Below, in pieces: positions 1 through 10,779 of a stretch of DNA of 64,000 bases. Made by a program: the position numbers and the translations under genes. The DNA lies in contig NZ_JAMSLR010000012.1 in NCBI RefSeq assembly GCF_023806485.1, positions 1 to 64,000 of the forward strand, in the 5' to 3' direction. The first letter of the stretch is position 1. Each line of letters opens with the position of its first letter. This DNA comes from Thermalbibacter longus (GTDB lineage: Bacteria > Chloroflexota > Chloroflexia > Thermomicrobiales > Thermomicrobiaceae). Under the pieces are notes generated by a model. It did not search any database, was not told where the DNA came from, and worked only from the letters and a program-made list of their open reading frames with translations.

Positions 1-42
1 GCCCGTCGCCGCCTCCACGATCAGCACATCCGCCCGCGACAA
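1..42 (-). CDS. Possible 5' end of a gene running off the left edge
   Basis: Reading leftwards from position 42, a TTG codon opens a frame beginning MSRADVLIVEAATG that continues past the edge of the window. A GGAGGG ribosome-binding sequence lies at 46-51, three bases upstream of the TTG, which is a short spacing. Fourteen codons are too few to name a product. A different upstream start, or no gene at all, cannot be excluded. Confidence 0.25.
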   Translation of the reverse strand, partial: MSRADVLIVEAATG

Positions 43-332
43 GATCCCTCCAGCCCGCCAGAACCCCGTTCCCCAGCGGCCGATCGGCCTATCGTAGCAC
101 CAGCAGGCGCTCTGTAGTGACCCCCTCTCTGCCGGTGCTGGGCGGACTCCGTGCTGCTCGGGCGTCCCGCGCTCCGGCTGCGCTCGATCGAACGGTGCCC
201 GCGCACTGGCCTGTCTCGCGCGATAGCCTCCGGCCGGGATGGGGCCTATACTGAGCCGTGCCCTCGATCCGGAGGGTGCCTCCCTCACTCCCGACCGGGG
301 AAGGTCGAGCGCGAACACAGTCGAGAGGGACA

Positions 333-1916
333 ATGGGACGTCCACCACGCGCACCGGAGATGTCGATCCGCGAGGAACTACCGCGCGAGCTCAGTCGCGG
401 CGGGCAGATCGCTGTCGTCACCGGCGTGCTGTTCGGCACGTTCCTGGCAGCACTGGACACCAGCATCGTCGGCACGGCGATGCCCACGATCGTCGGCCAG
501 CTCGGGGGGCTGCCGCTCTACCCGTGGGTCTTCTCTGGCTACCTGCTGACATCGACCACTACTGTGCCGCTCTACGGCCGCCTGGCCGACCTGTACGGGA
601 GGAAACGGCTGTTCGTCGCCTCAACGCTGCTCTTCCTGCTCGGCTCGATCCTCTGCGGCATCGCCCAGTCGATGCCGCAGCTCGTGCTCTTCCGCATGCT
701 GCAGGGCCTGGGCGCCGGCGGGATCATCCCGGTCACGCTCACCATCCTCGGCGACCTCTTCTCGATCGAGCAGCGAGCTCGCTTGCAGGGTCTGACCAGC
801 GCGGTTTGGGGTACATCGGCAGTGGCCGGGCCGACTGTGGGCGGCTTCATCACCGACACACTGAGCTGGCGCTGGGTATTTTACGTCAATATCCCCTTCG
901 GGATCGCCTCCCTGCTGCTGATCGGCCTGGCCCTGCGCGAGCGTGTGGCGCGGCGGCCGCATCGCATCGACTATGCCGGCGCGGCCGCTCTGACTGCCGG
1001 GCTGACGCTGCTCCTGCTCGGCCTGCTGCGAGCGGGACAGGGGCGTAGCTGGTCGGCGCCCGACGTGGCCGGGAGCCTGGTGGGGGGCGCGCTGCTGCTC
1101 GGGGTCTTCCTGCTCGTCGAATCCCGCGCGGTCGAACCCGTGCTTCCGCTGCGCCTGTTCCGGCGGCGTCTGATCAGCGTGGTATTCGCCGGTGGCGTCC
1201 TGATCGGCGCTGGGATGTTCGGTGTCACCTCGTACTTGCCGCTCTTCGTCCAGGGCGTGCTCGGCGGCACTGCCATCACCGCCGGTACGGTCGTGATGCC
1301 GTTCGCGCTCGGCTGGTCGCTGGCCTCGACAGCCTCGGGCCGGATCATCCTGCGCTTCGGCTTCCGAAGCTCGGTCGTGGCTGGGATGACCGCGATGCTG
1401 GTCGCCGGGCTGATCCTCCAGCTCGTGCCGGGCCGCGCGGAGTTGCTCTGGCCGGTCGTGGCAGCGGCGCTCTTCGGAATCGGGATGGGCTTCAGCTCGA
1501 CGGCGTTCATCATCGCGGTGCAGAACGCGGTCGGCTGGGAGGAGCGCGGCATCGTCACCGCGCTGGTGGGGTTCTCTCGCACGATCGGCGGGGCGGTCGG
1601 GGTAGCCGCGCTGGGAACAGTGCTCAGCGCAATCATGCGCTCGCGTCTCGGTGTGGCTGCCTCGGAAACATCGAGCAACGCGCTGCTCAACCCCGAGCTG
1701 CGGGCGGCGCTCGACCCTGCCCAGCTCGCCGCCCTGCGCGCGGCCCTGGCCGATGCGCTCGGCGCGGTCTATCTCGGCGTCCTGATCGCGGTCGCGCTGG
1801 CGTTCGCGCTGGTCGTGCTGAGCTTCCCCCGCCAGCCGGTTCAGGTCCAGACTCCGCACGTCCCCGCGCCCGAACACAGTGAGAAGTGGCGAGCCGGTGC
1901 TGAAGAGGCGGAGTGA
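333..1916 (+). CDS. MFS drug exporter, DHA2 (EmrB/QacA) family
   Basis: This is a 527-residue polytopic membrane protein of the 14-helix DHA2 branch of the major facilitator superfamily, which exports drugs or lipophilic compounds by proton antiport across the cytoplasmic membrane. The first helix contains LDTSIVGTAMPTI, typical of DHA2 proteins. Motif A (GRLADLYGRKR) lies near residue 80 and an antiporter-type glycine-rich motif (GPTVGGFI) near residue 165. The start at 333 is chosen because GAGAGGGA lies just upstream; an ATG at 360 is in the same frame and is an alternative. The C-terminal tail is hydrophilic and proline-containing. The gene stands alone, convergent with the next gene. The substrate cannot be told from sequence. 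A second DHA2 exporter lies at 59944-61422. Confidence 0.9.
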   Translation: MGRPPRAPEMSIREELPRELSRGGQIAVVTGVLFGTFLAALDTSIVGTAMPTIVGQLGGLPLYPWVFSGYLLTSTTTVPLYGRLADLYGRKRLFVASTLLFLLGSILCGIAQSMPQLVLFRMLQGLGAGGIIPVTLTILGDLFSIEQRARLQGLTSAVWGTSAVAGPTVGGFITDTLSWRWVFYVNIPFGIASLLLIGLALRERVARRPHRIDYAGAAALTAGLTLLLLGLLRAGQGRSWSAPDVAGSLVGGALLLGVFLLVESRAVEPVLPLRLFRRRLISVVFAGGVLIGAGMFGVTSYLPLFVQGVLGGTAITAGTVVMPFALGWSLASTASGRIILRFGFRSSVVAGMTAMLVAGLILQLVPGRAELLWPVVAAALFGIGMGFSSTAFIIAVQNAVGWEERGIVTALVGFSRTIGGAVGVAALGTVLSAIMRSRLGVAASETSSNALLNPELRAALDPAQLAALRAALADALGAVYLGVLIAVALAFALVVLSFPRQPVQVQTPHVPAPEHSEKWRAGAEEAE

Positions 1917-2059
1917 CGACCCGAACGGTACCAGAGGCCGCGCGCTCATCCGGCATCCTGAGAGCCGGAGCGAAGTCAGACAGATGAAGCCCGGAGCGTG
2001 CGCGCCGTCGCTGAGCGCTGGCGGTGGGCGCGACCCGCCGGCGACCGCCCAGCGACGGG

Positions 2060-3319
2060 CTATGGCCGCCAGACCAGGCAGGGGACGAGCTGCTCCTCGG
2101 CTTCCAGACCGGCGTGGGCGCCGAACGACGGGCGCGGGGTGACGCCGGGCGGGTCATAGGGGAAGCTGGCGCCGCCGCGAGCGATCAGGACCAGATCCCC
2201 TACCCGCCAGGCCGCCTCCGGGTGGTGCGGCGGCGGGCCGAGCAGCCCCTCGCTCAGCAGCGCCTCGCCGCTGGCGAGCCAGCCGTCCTCGCCGGCCAGC
2301 TCCAGCAGCTCCTGCCGGAGCGCCTCCCGCTCCTCGGATCGGGCATACCAGTACACCGCTCGCCGCTCGCCACCTGGAGGGACTACGACCCGCTCGAGGA
2401 GCGGCAGCCCGTTCAGCCGGTGCTCGCGCGCGGGGTCGAGCGGCACCATGCCGTGGTCAGCGGTGAGGACAACCAGCACGTCGCGGCGGGGCAAACGGGC
2501 CAGTAACTCCTCGACCAGCAGCCGGTCGAGCTGGCGCAGCTCGGTCAGCGTCGCCGGGTGGTCCGGTCCGGAGAAGTGTCCCAGGTTATCGATCGTGTCC
2601 CAATAGGCGGTGACCAGGCGCCGCCCGGGCTCGGCTAGCGCCCGGTGAACCAGCGCGACGAACTCGCCGGCTGTCCGGTAGCCGAGGTAGCGAGCCGCCG
2701 CGGAGTGCATCCGCGTCAGCGGCGTTTCCCGGAAGGCCTCCGGGGCGACCACGACGCAGTCGATTCCCAGCCCGGCAGCCAGCTCGGCGATGGTGGGCAC
2801 CGGGAGGAAGGCCCGCGGATCGAGGCCCTGGCTGGCGTAGCTGGGGAATCGGCCGAGGGGAGTCCAGAAGAGCAGGTTGCTGAGCATTCCGAACTCGCGC
2901 AGGTAGCAGGTAAAGCCCACCAATCCGTGCCGCGCCGGCGGCTGGCCGGTGGCCAGCGTGGTCAGGCCAGCCGCGGTGGTCGAGGGGAAGATCGAGGTGA
3001 GGGGAAACCAGGCGGCCTGCTCGCGCAGCCGGGCCAGCGACGGGGCAACCCCTTCAGCCATCGCTTGCTGGAGCCGGCGGTAACCCAGCCCGTCGATGAC
3101 CAGTAGCAGGACGGCCTCGACACCCCCGGCGAGCTGTTGCGGCCAGACCTCGGCGGAGACCGTCGGCCCCTCAGGCTCGCCACCGAGCGCGGCGAGGAGC
3201 GACCAGGGGAGGTTGACGATGCCGAAGCCATCGTAGCTCGGCCGGATCCAGGTCGGCTGCTCGTCGCCGAAGCGAACGGCGCGCAGGACGCGCTGCTCGG
3301 CGCTCTCGTGTGGCCGCAC
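2060..3319 (-). CDS. Alkaline-phosphatase-superfamily phosphodiesterase/nucleotide pyrophosphatase
   Basis: A 419-residue protein of the type I phosphodiesterase/nucleotide pyrophosphatase family. These are two-metal enzymes that hydrolyse phosphodiester or phosphoester bonds. The metal-binding and nucleophile motifs are visible: LLLVIDGLG near the N-terminus, FPSTTAAGLTTLATG with the candidate threonine nucleophile, AYWDTIDNLGH, LTADHGM and a final GAHAG histidine. The frame stays open well upstream, but a GTG at 3319 is preceded by a perfect AGGAGG six bases away, so it is the likely start. No signal peptide is evident, suggesting a cytoplasmic enzyme. It is divergent from the alanine racemase gene. 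The natural substrate is unknown. Confidence 0.85.
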   Translation of the reverse strand: MRPHESAEQRVLRAVRFGDEQPTWIRPSYDGFGIVNLPWSLLAALGGEPEGPTVSAEVWPQQLAGGVEAVLLLVIDGLGYRRLQQAMAEGVAPSLARLREQAAWFPLTSIFPSTTAAGLTTLATGQPPARHGLVGFTCYLREFGMLSNLLFWTPLGRFPSYASQGLDPRAFLPVPTIAELAAGLGIDCVVVAPEAFRETPLTRMHSAAARYLGYRTAGEFVALVHRALAEPGRRLVTAYWDTIDNLGHFSGPDHPATLTELRQLDRLLVEELLARLPRRDVLVVLTADHGMVPLDPAREHRLNGLPLLERVVVPPGGERRAVYWYARSEEREALRQELLELAGEDGWLASGEALLSEGLLGPPPHHPEAAWRVGDLVLIARGGASFPYDPPGVTPRPSFGAHAGLEAEEQLVPCLVWRP

Positions 3320-3526
3320 GGTGATCCTCCTATCCAGGCACCGGCTCAGATCGCTCGGCCGGCCAACGCGTCGTGCCGATCCAGGAGCTATAGTCAGGCC
3401 GGCAGCCCAGTATAGCCCGCTCTGCCCCACCCGGTTCGTGATCCACTTGGCACGCGTCTCCGAAGCGCATACTATCGGCGCGCGGCACGCCGGGGAGGAT
3501 CGGGGAGCGAAGGGCGGGAGCGAAGC

Positions 3527-4744
3527 ATGGCGCTGGCGTTCGCGGACCGGCTGGCGGCGGCGCAGGCCGGCACCCACGCGCTGATCGACCTCGACGCGCT
3601 GGCCGGCAACGTCCAGGCCGTGCGGGCGCGGTTACCTGAAGACGTCGTCCTGATGGGCGTGGTGAAGGCGAACGCTTACGGGCATGGGCTGATCCCCTGT
3701 GCCCGGGCGCTGCTCGCCGCCGGGGCACGCTGGCTGGGAGTGGCGCGGATCGAGGAGGGGCTGGCGCTCCGCGGCGCTGGCATCACCGCGCCAGTGCTGG
3801 TGCTCGGCCCGCCGAACTACGCCCTGCTTCAGCCGGCGCTCGACGCCGACCTGACGCTGGCGGTCGGCTCAGCGGCCGACGTCGCGGCTATCGCCCGAGC
3901 TGCCAGCGGGGACTTCGGCCCGGCGCGGCTGCACCTCAAGGTCGATACCGGGATGCGCCGGTTCGGCGTGGAGATGGATGAAGCTTTGGAGCTCGTGCAG
4001 GCGATCGTCGCCGACCCGCGGCTGGAGCTGGAGGGCCTCTTCACCCACTTCGCCACCGCCGACGAGCCCGACCCCGGCTTTCTCCGGGAACAGGCGCGCC
4101 GCTTTCGCCAGGTACGGCACCTCCTGGCCCGGCACGGCATCGCCCCGCGCGTCGTCCACCAGGCGAACAGCGCGGCTGCGCTCCGGGGCGTCGTCGGCGA
4201 CGCCGACCTGCCCGGCGAGCGGCTGGTCCGCGCCGGGATCGTCCTCTACGGGCTGCCGCCCTCGGCCGCGGTGCCAGCCCCGCCGGACGCCCGGCCAGCC
4301 CTGCAGCTGGAGACCCGGCTGGCTCGGGTCTTCACTGTGGCGGCCGGCGAGGGGATCTCCTACGGGCACACCTACGTGGCCGGACGGGAGATCCGCTGCG
4401 GCCTTGCGCCGATCGGCTACGGCGATGGCCTCTCCCGGCTGCTCTCGAACTGCGGCTGGTTCGTCGTCCGGAGCACGCGCTGCCCGATCCGGGGGCGGGT
4501 GTGCATGGACCAGACGGTCATCGAGGTCAGCCGGGTGAGCGGGGTCGAGGCGGGCGAGCCGGCGCTCGTGCTCGGCGACGGGCGGAGCGGGGAGATGACG
4601 GCGGTCGACATCGCCGAGCTGTGCGGGACGATCCCCTACGAGGTCGTGACGGCGCTGGCGGCGCGGGTGCCGCGCATCTTCCTGCGCGGCGGCCAGCCGG
4701 TAGCCGTCAGCGACCTCGCCGGCCTGGTCGAAGAGCGCCCGTAG
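3527..4744 (+). CDS. alr: Alanine racemase
   Basis: A 405-residue PLP-dependent racemase that interconverts L- and D-alanine for peptidoglycan synthesis. The PLP lysine lies in VVKANAYGHG (Lys47), followed by the TIM-barrel domain with LHLKVDTGMRR and FTHFATAD. The second catalytic base, a tyrosine, is in GISYGHTYVAG near residue 278. The C-terminal beta domain carries CMDQTVIEVS and ALVLGDG. The length is slightly above the usual 360-390 because of a short extra N-terminus. The ATG at 3527 follows GGGAGCGAAGC. It stands alone between a divergent phosphodiesterase gene and a small nucleotidyltransferase gene. Confidence 0.95.
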   Translation: MALAFADRLAAAQAGTHALIDLDALAGNVQAVRARLPEDVVLMGVVKANAYGHGLIPCARALLAAGARWLGVARIEEGLALRGAGITAPVLVLGPPNYALLQPALDADLTLAVGSAADVAAIARAASGDFGPARLHLKVDTGMRRFGVEMDEALELVQAIVADPRLELEGLFTHFATADEPDPGFLREQARRFRQVRHLLARHGIAPRVVHQANSAAALRGVVGDADLPGERLVRAGIVLYGLPPSAAVPAPPDARPALQLETRLARVFTVAAGEGISYGHTYVAGREIRCGLAPIGYGDGLSRLLSNCGWFVVRSTRCPIRGRVCMDQTVIEVSRVSGVEAGEPALVLGDGRSGEMTAVDIAELCGTIPYEVVTALAARVPRIFLRGGQPVAVSDLAGLVEERP

Positions 4745-4928
4745 CCAGGACACCGGCGCAGCGAGCCACCGCCGCGGGAGCCAGCCTGCCGCGCTCGCTA
4801 GAATCGAGCGGGTTGACCCAGGAAAGGGCACGAGGCCGAGCATCCGGGCTATGATAGAGTCACATATCGTCTATAGATGTTGTGCACTGCGGTGAGAGCG
4901 AGCCGGAAAAACGAGCAGGGAACCGACG

Positions 4929-5252
4929 ATGTCGCTTGAGCGCACCCTAAAAGAGAAGCGCGAGGAAATTTTGCGGATTGCTGCGAGATACGGCGCGCGG
5001 AACGTGCGGGTCTTCGGCTCTTTGGCGCGGGGTGAGGCGGACGAGCAGAGCGACATCGATCTGCTGGTCGAATTAGAGCCTGGGAGGAGCCTCTTCGATC
5101 TCGGAGGGCTCCAGTTCGAGCTGGAACGCCTGCTGGGCTGCCGCGTCGATGTGGTCACGGAGCGTGGTCTGAAAGCGCGCATCCGGCAACGCGTGCTCCG
5201 AGAGGCCGTGCCGCTGCGAGGATCGGCGCTACTACCGACCACCGAACAGTGA
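4929..5252 (+). CDS. MNT-type minimal nucleotidyltransferase, no HEPN partner
   Basis: A 107-residue minimal nucleotidyltransferase (NTP_transf_2, MntA-like). The fold's signature GSLARGE (30-36) is followed by SDIDLLVE with Asp42 and Asp44, and a third acidic residue lies in VDVVTE (Asp74). The active site therefore looks intact. Family members usually act as the antitoxin of HEPN/MNT pairs by AMPylating the HEPN RNase. No HEPN-like frame follows in the next 460 bases or precedes it, so this copy is an orphan or its partner has been lost. AGGGA lies seven bases before the ATG. It borders the restriction-modification island. Confidence 0.85.
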   Translation: MSLERTLKEKREEILRIAARYGARNVRVFGSLARGEADEQSDIDLLVELEPGRSLFDLGGLQFELERLLGCRVDVVTERGLKARIRQRVLREAVPLRGSALLPTTEQ

Positions 5253-5715
5253 CGTGCTGCCTGCATGTCTGAGCTCTAGTTACCCCAGCTCCCTGATATG
5301 TCCCTCGTGGAGCGCTCCGGGACACAGCCGGTACGATCGGGCCTTGACAAGCATTCCGGGGACAACCTACTCTATGTCTCAGCAAGGGGGAGATCTCAGC
5401 TACATCCCACAGTGGGTCGATGATTGCGTCCGGATATGGACAACGCGGGTTATCCAGTCCCCAGCCTGCCAATAGCTGGGACAGCGGCGCTATCGTCCAC
5501 CGTGCCGCCCATCGACGCGTCATCCTTGCCTGCTCTGTGCGAGGCGTGCATGTGCACATGAGCCGAACCCACCGGCAGGCGGGTCAACGCCGACGCCGGC
5601 CACGTCTCTGTGAAAAGGATCGGACTCGAGTTCCCGAACCCGCCATGCACGGGACGAGAGCCGCGCCCGCACGTTGAGACAGTACAGTGAGAATTCTAGC
5701 GGGGAGGTTCGGCAG
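5253..5715. other. Gene-free stretch upstream of hsdM
   Basis: About 460 bases without a convincing gene. It is less GC-rich than its surroundings. It holds a possible promoter (TTGACA at 5344) and an imperfect inverted repeat, TGGACAAC/GTTATCCA at 5437-5456. No HEPN toxin frame could be read in any of the six frames. Confidence 0.5.
5344..5372 (+). promoter_or_regulatory. Possible sigma-70 promoter upstream of hsdM
   Basis: A perfect TTGACA at 5344-5349 is followed, 18 bases later, by a weak TACTCT at about 5368. It points toward hsdM, about 340 bases downstream. The weak -10 box makes this tentative. Confidence 0.25.
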
Positions 5716-7692
5716 ATGCCTCGCCGGTCGAACCAGGCGGTGCGAGACGCGAGCGGCGCTCTCATTGGGTATGAGGCCCAGCTCTGGCAGGCGGCGAACG
5801 CGCTACGCGGCTCGATGGACGCTGCCGAGTACAAGCACGTCGTCCTGGGGCTGATTTTCCTCAAGTACATCTCCGACGCCTTCGAAGAGCACCGCCGGAA
5901 GCTCGAGGCCGAGCGCGCCCAGGGAGCGGATCCTGACGATCCAGACGAGTACCGCGCCGTGAACGTCTTCTGGGTGCCACCGGAGGCCCGCTGGACTCGC
6001 CTGCAGGAGAACGCTCGCCAGCCGACGATCGGCCAGATCGTGGACGAGGCGATGGAGGCGATCGAGCGCGAGAACGAGTCGCTCCGGGGAGTCCTACCGA
6101 AAGAGTACGCCCGCCCCTCCCTGGACAAGCAGCGCCTCGGCCAGCTCATCGACCTCATCAGCAACATCGAGGTCGGCAACGGCGATGCTAGAGCCAAGGA
6201 CGTGCTGGGGAGGGTCTACGAGTACTTCCTGGGCCAGTTCGCCAGCGCCGAGGGCAAGAAGGGCGGGGAGTTCTACACGCCCCGGTGCGTAGTTCGCCTG
6301 CTAGTCGAGATGCTCGAACCCTTCAAGGGCCGCGTCTACGACCCGTGCTGCGGCTCGTCGGGCATGTTTGTCCAATCAGTGGAGTTCATCGAGGCGCACG
6401 CGACCGGCAACGGGAACGGGGGCCGGGCCCGCTCCCAGATCAGCATCTATGGCCAGGAGCTGAACTACACCACCTGGCGGCTGGCCAGGATGAACCTCGC
6501 CATCCGGGGTATCGAGGGCAGGATCGAGCAAGGCGACACGTTCCACAACGACCGCTTCCCCGACCTCAAAGCCGACTACATCCTGGCCAATCCCCCCTTC
6601 AACATGCGGGAGTGGGGCGGTGAGCGCCTGCGGCACGACAAGCGGTGGAAGTTCGGCGCTCCGCCGGTGCGCAACGCCAACTTCGCCTGGGTGCAGCACA
6701 TCATCTACCATCTCGCGCCCACCGGCTACGCCGGCTTCGTGCTGGCCAACGGCTCGATGTCGTCCAACCAGTCCGGGGAGGGCGAGATCCGCAGGAACAT
6801 CATCGAGGCCGATCTGGTGGACTGCATGGTGGCCCTACCGGACAAGCTCTTCTATTCCACCCAGATTCCGGCCTGCCTCTGGTTCATCACACGCGACAAG
6901 AGCGGCCGCCCTCCGACCGGACAAACGAAGCCTCTGCGCGACCGCCGCGGCGAGGTGCTCTTCATCGACGCTCGGAAGATGGGGCGGATGGTAGACCGCA
7001 CGCACCGGGAGCTGACAGACGAAGAGATCCAGCAGATCACCCGGACCTACCATGCCTGGCGCGGGGAGGCCGACGCCGGCGAGTACCAGGACATCCCTGG
7101 GTTCTGCAAGGGCGCCACGCTGGAGGAGATCCGCCAGCACGGCTATGTGCTCACGCCCGGCCGCTACGTGGGGACTGAGGAGTCGGTGGAGGAAGAGGAG
7201 GCGTTCGAGCAGAAGATGCACGCCCTCACAACCGAACTCCGCGAGCAGATGGCCGAAGCACGTCGTCTTGACGAGGCGATCTGGAGCAATCTACGCGAAC
7301 TCGGGTTTGACAAGGCCAGAGAGATACACGGCGGGGAAGAACAGACATTACTGGATGTTGCCGTCACCGACCTGCTACGCCGGTTGCGAATCGCCGATCT
7401 TCGATCACAGGCATCGCCAGATATCCTGGAGCTCTTAATCGAACGCATTAAGGAGGTGCGTATCGAAATTTATCCAAAGGATCACAATCCGCCGCATTTC
7501 CATGCTCGACTGAACGATGGCGATAAGAGCGCAAGCTACCGTATCGATACGCTCCAACGTCTGGCGGGCAAGTTACCAGACTACCTAGAAACGGTAGTTA
7601 TCCAGTGGGCGAGAGAACACCAGTCACTGCTATGGCAGTGCTGGTATGAGACGAGACCGACCATTGCAGCCGCAAGAGGAAACGTGAGCTAG
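5716..7692 (+). CDS. hsdM: Type I restriction-modification DNA methyltransferase subunit with DUF4160-like C-terminal fusion
   Basis: The methylation subunit of a type I restriction-modification system; it transfers a methyl group from AdoMet to adenine N6 as part of HsdM2S. The N-terminal helical HsdM_N domain (about 15-150) precedes the N6-MTase domain, with FYTPRCVV, the AdoMet loop [10 protein letters not shown] near 208 and the catalytic NPPF near 292. The ordinary family end is near residue 528 ([14 protein letters not shown]). About 130 more residues follow, containing [16 protein letters not shown], which resembles DUF4160. That tail is visibly less GC-rich than the methylase part. 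The ATG at 5716 has GGGGAGG eight bases upstream; an in-frame TTG at 5674 is less likely. hsdS begins about 160 bases downstream. Confidence 0.92.
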   Translation: MPRRSNQAVRDASGALIGYEAQLWQAANALRGSMDAAEYKHVVLGLIFLKYISDAFEEHRRKLEAERAQGADPDDPDEYRAVNVFWVPPEARWTRLQENARQPTIGQIVDEAMEAIERENESLRGVLPKEYARPSLDKQRLGQLIDLISNIEVGNGDARAKDVLGRVYEYFLGQFASAEGKKGGEFYTPRCVVRLLVEMLEPFKGRVYDPCCGSSGMFVQSVEFIEAHATGNGNGGRARSQISIYGQELNYTTWRLARMNLAIRGIEGRIEQGDTFHNDRFPDLKADYILANPPFNMREWGGERLRHDKRWKFGAPPVRNANFAWVQHIIYHLAPTGYAGFVLANGSMSSNQSGEGEIRRNIIEADLVDCMVALPDKLFYSTQIPACLWFITRDKSGRPPTGQTKPLRDRRGEVLFIDARKMGRMVDRTHRELTDEEIQQITRTYHAWRGEADAGEYQDIPGFCKGATLEEIRQHGYVLTPGRYVGTEESVEEEEAFEQKMHALTTELREQMAEARRLDEAIWSNLRELGFDKAREIHGGEEQTLLDVAVTDLLRRLRIADLRSQASPDILELLIERIKEVRIEIYPKDHNPPHFHARLNDGDKSASYRIDTLQRLAGKLPDYLETVVIQWAREHQSLLWQCWYETRPTIAAARGNVS

Positions 7693-7728
7693 GCCACAGT
7701 TGATCTGGAGACCTGAATCAATCTGGTA

Positions 7729-7758
7729 TTGGCAGCCCAGTTATCAACGTCGTATAGC
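7729..7758 (+). promoter_or_regulatory. Possible promoter between hsdM and hsdS
   Basis: TTGGCA at 7729-7734 and TATAGC at 7753-7758 are separated by 18 bases, about 100 bases before the hsdS start. This could let hsdS and the genes after it be transcribed separately from hsdM. Confidence 0.3.
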
Positions 7759-7854
7759 AAGTAGGCCTACGAGCTGTTGCTTACAAGGGACAATGAATCA
7801 AGCACAGTCCGTGAGCCTCGTACCGTGCTCATCACGTAAGCAAGGAGGGGTGGC

Positions 7855-9170
<1,316 letters not shown>

Positions 9171-9174
<4 letters not shown>

Positions 9175-9884
9175 CCTTTGATCCAGAACGTCACCATCGC
9201 CGATCGATCCGCCTGAAAGGACACGATTACGCGCAGGCAGGGGCCTACTTCATCACTATCTCCACGCACGATCGCGCATGTCTCTTCGGGCAGGTGGTCG
9301 ATGACACGATGGAGATGAGCGACTACGGGCGCATCGTCGAGGAGGAATGGCTGCGGTCGTCCGAGGTGCGCCGGGAGATCCTGCTGCATGCCGGCGAATT
9401 CGTCGTCATGCCGAATCATGTCCACGGCATCGTCTGGATCGTCGATACCGGTAGGGGCGACCGGCCGGTCGCCCCTACCGAATTCATTACCCAAACCAGG
9501 CCGGGCACCGCTGCGCGCGCCAACGGGCCTGCGCCCCGTTCGCTCGGCGCGTTCGTTGCCGGGTTCAAGGCCGCCACCACGAAACGGATCAACCAGCGGC
9601 GCAACACGCCCGGCGTGCGGGTGTGGCAGCGCAACTACTACGAGCATGTCATCTGCGATGAAGCATCGCTCGACCGTATCCGTCGCTACATCGCCGAAAA
9701 CCCGATGCGCTGGGCGTGCGACCCGGAAGACCCGCAGGCTATCGAGACCGAGCTAGAGGAGCTCTGGAATCCCTCATGCGGCATGAACCACCGCGTGAGT
9801 GTGCCTGGTCAGGCAGCACGCGGCCGCTCGGGATCATCCATAGGCAGAGCTCTGCGAGACGAGTTTCAGGAGCGCGGACCATGA
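9171..9884 (+). CDS. REP-associated tyrosine transposase (RAYT, Y1/TnpA_REP)
   Basis: A 237-residue single-stranded-DNA transposase of the Y1 HUH family, of the type linked to REP palindromes. The metal-binding HxH motif is in MPNHVHGI (His83, His85). The likely catalytic tyrosine is Tyr157 in WQRNYYEHV, and both appear intact. Between them a linker at residues about 93-103 is encoded by a perfect 32-base palindrome matching a REP copy elsewhere in the window. The gene begins inside the hsdS stop (ATGA) and its own stop overlaps the next start (ATGA at 9881-9884). It is therefore co-translated in the restriction operon rather than lying in its own transposon. No flanking target duplication was noticed. 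Confidence 0.9.
9449..9480. repeat. REP-type palindrome inside the RAYT gene
   Basis: A perfect 32-base palindrome with its centre between 9464 and 9465; the left half is CGGTAGGGGCGACCGG. It is in frame and encodes the linker residues around GRGDRPVAPT of the transposase. A near-identical 28-base copy, GTAGGGGCGACC-AG-CCGGTCGCCCCTAC in structure, lies at 58877-58904. Confidence 0.9.
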
Positions 9885-10777
9885 TCTCTAGCGACGTGAC
9901 CCATGTTGGCTTCAGCGATGAGTCTAGCTGGAATACAGGTAGATTCGGGAGCGTTGCCCTCATTACTGGGTCAATCGCGCCGATTACACAGGTAGAGCAA
10001 AAGTTAGCAGAATCCCTTCAGCAATTACGTGCGCGGGAACTTAAGTGGAGCGAGCTGCGCAGAACACACGAGAGAAGCATTGCGGAGGAGGTTTGCAAAC
10101 TAGTTATTGATATGATCTGCTGCGACCAACTGCGAGTAGACGTTCTTGTTTTTGATAAGACAGATAGCCGCCATAACGTCCCCGGTAGAGACGATTCCGC
10201 AAATCTTGAGCGTCTGTATTATCACCTGTTTCATAATGTACTGAGATTACGATGGCCCAGTGGCGCTATCTGGACGCTATATGCAGATGAACAGTCAACC
10301 ATTGCTTGGGACAAGCTTGAGGAGATCCTTCAGACCGTCTCTCGTCGCCAGTCCCCCCAGGGTCAGCTGCTCGCGGAAAGCCACAGCTCGCAACAGCGCG
10401 ACGTGGCATTTCAGGTTGCGGAGATCCACCCCAGTTCATCAAGAGAGCACCCCCTTCTGCAGATGGCAGACCTATTCGCAGGCATGGCGGTATTCGCGGC
10501 GGAGCACTGCACCGAGTTTTGCAACTGGAAGAGGAAAGAAACAGGTCAGATCTCCTTTTGGGATGAGTTAAGTACAGGTAAATCCCTTCCAAAGGCATCG
10601 CTGCAGAGATTTCACTTTCTGCATTACTTCTGCCGTCTATGCAGTGAGCACAGGCTGGGAATCACTTTAGAGTCGCCACGCGGCCTTCGAACGCGTGACC
10701 CGCGCAACCCTCTCAACTTCTGGTGGTACGAGCCGCAGCACCCGGCAGATAAAGCACCGACGAAGAAGCAGGGGTGA
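9881..10777 (+). CDS. DUF3800 domain protein in the restriction operon
   Basis: A 298-residue protein with the marks of DUF3800, a family predicted to have an RNase H-like fold. An early FSDES motif supplies Asp13/Glu14, and a late [11 protein letters not shown] motif (Asp near 196) is typical. DUF3800 genes are often found near restriction and other defence genes, but their reaction is not established. The frame is open further upstream, but the ATG at 9881 overlaps the transposase stop and is the natural coupled start. Its stop at 10777 overlaps or abuts the hsdR start. The gene is less GC-rich than hsdM and hsdR, suggesting a separate origin. Confidence 0.8.
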   Translation: MISSDVTHVGFSDESSWNTGRFGSVALITGSIAPITQVEQKLAESLQQLRARELKWSELRRTHERSIAEEVCKLVIDMICCDQLRVDVLVFDKTDSRHNVPGRDDSANLERLYYHLFHNVLRLRWPSGAIWTLYADEQSTIAWDKLEEILQTVSRRQSPQGQLLAESHSSQQRDVAFQVAEIHPSSSREHPLLQMADLFAGMAVFAAEHCTEFCNWKRKETGQISFWDELSTGKSLPKASLQRFHFLHYFCRLCSEHRLGITLESPRGLRTRDPRNPLNFWWYEPQHPADKAPTKKQG

Positions 10778-10779
10778 GT

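Noticed and set aside
5437-5456. TTATCCA-containing inverted repeat considered as DnaA boxes
   Set aside because: Neither half matches the 9-base DnaA consensus closely, and there is no cluster or replication gene nearby.
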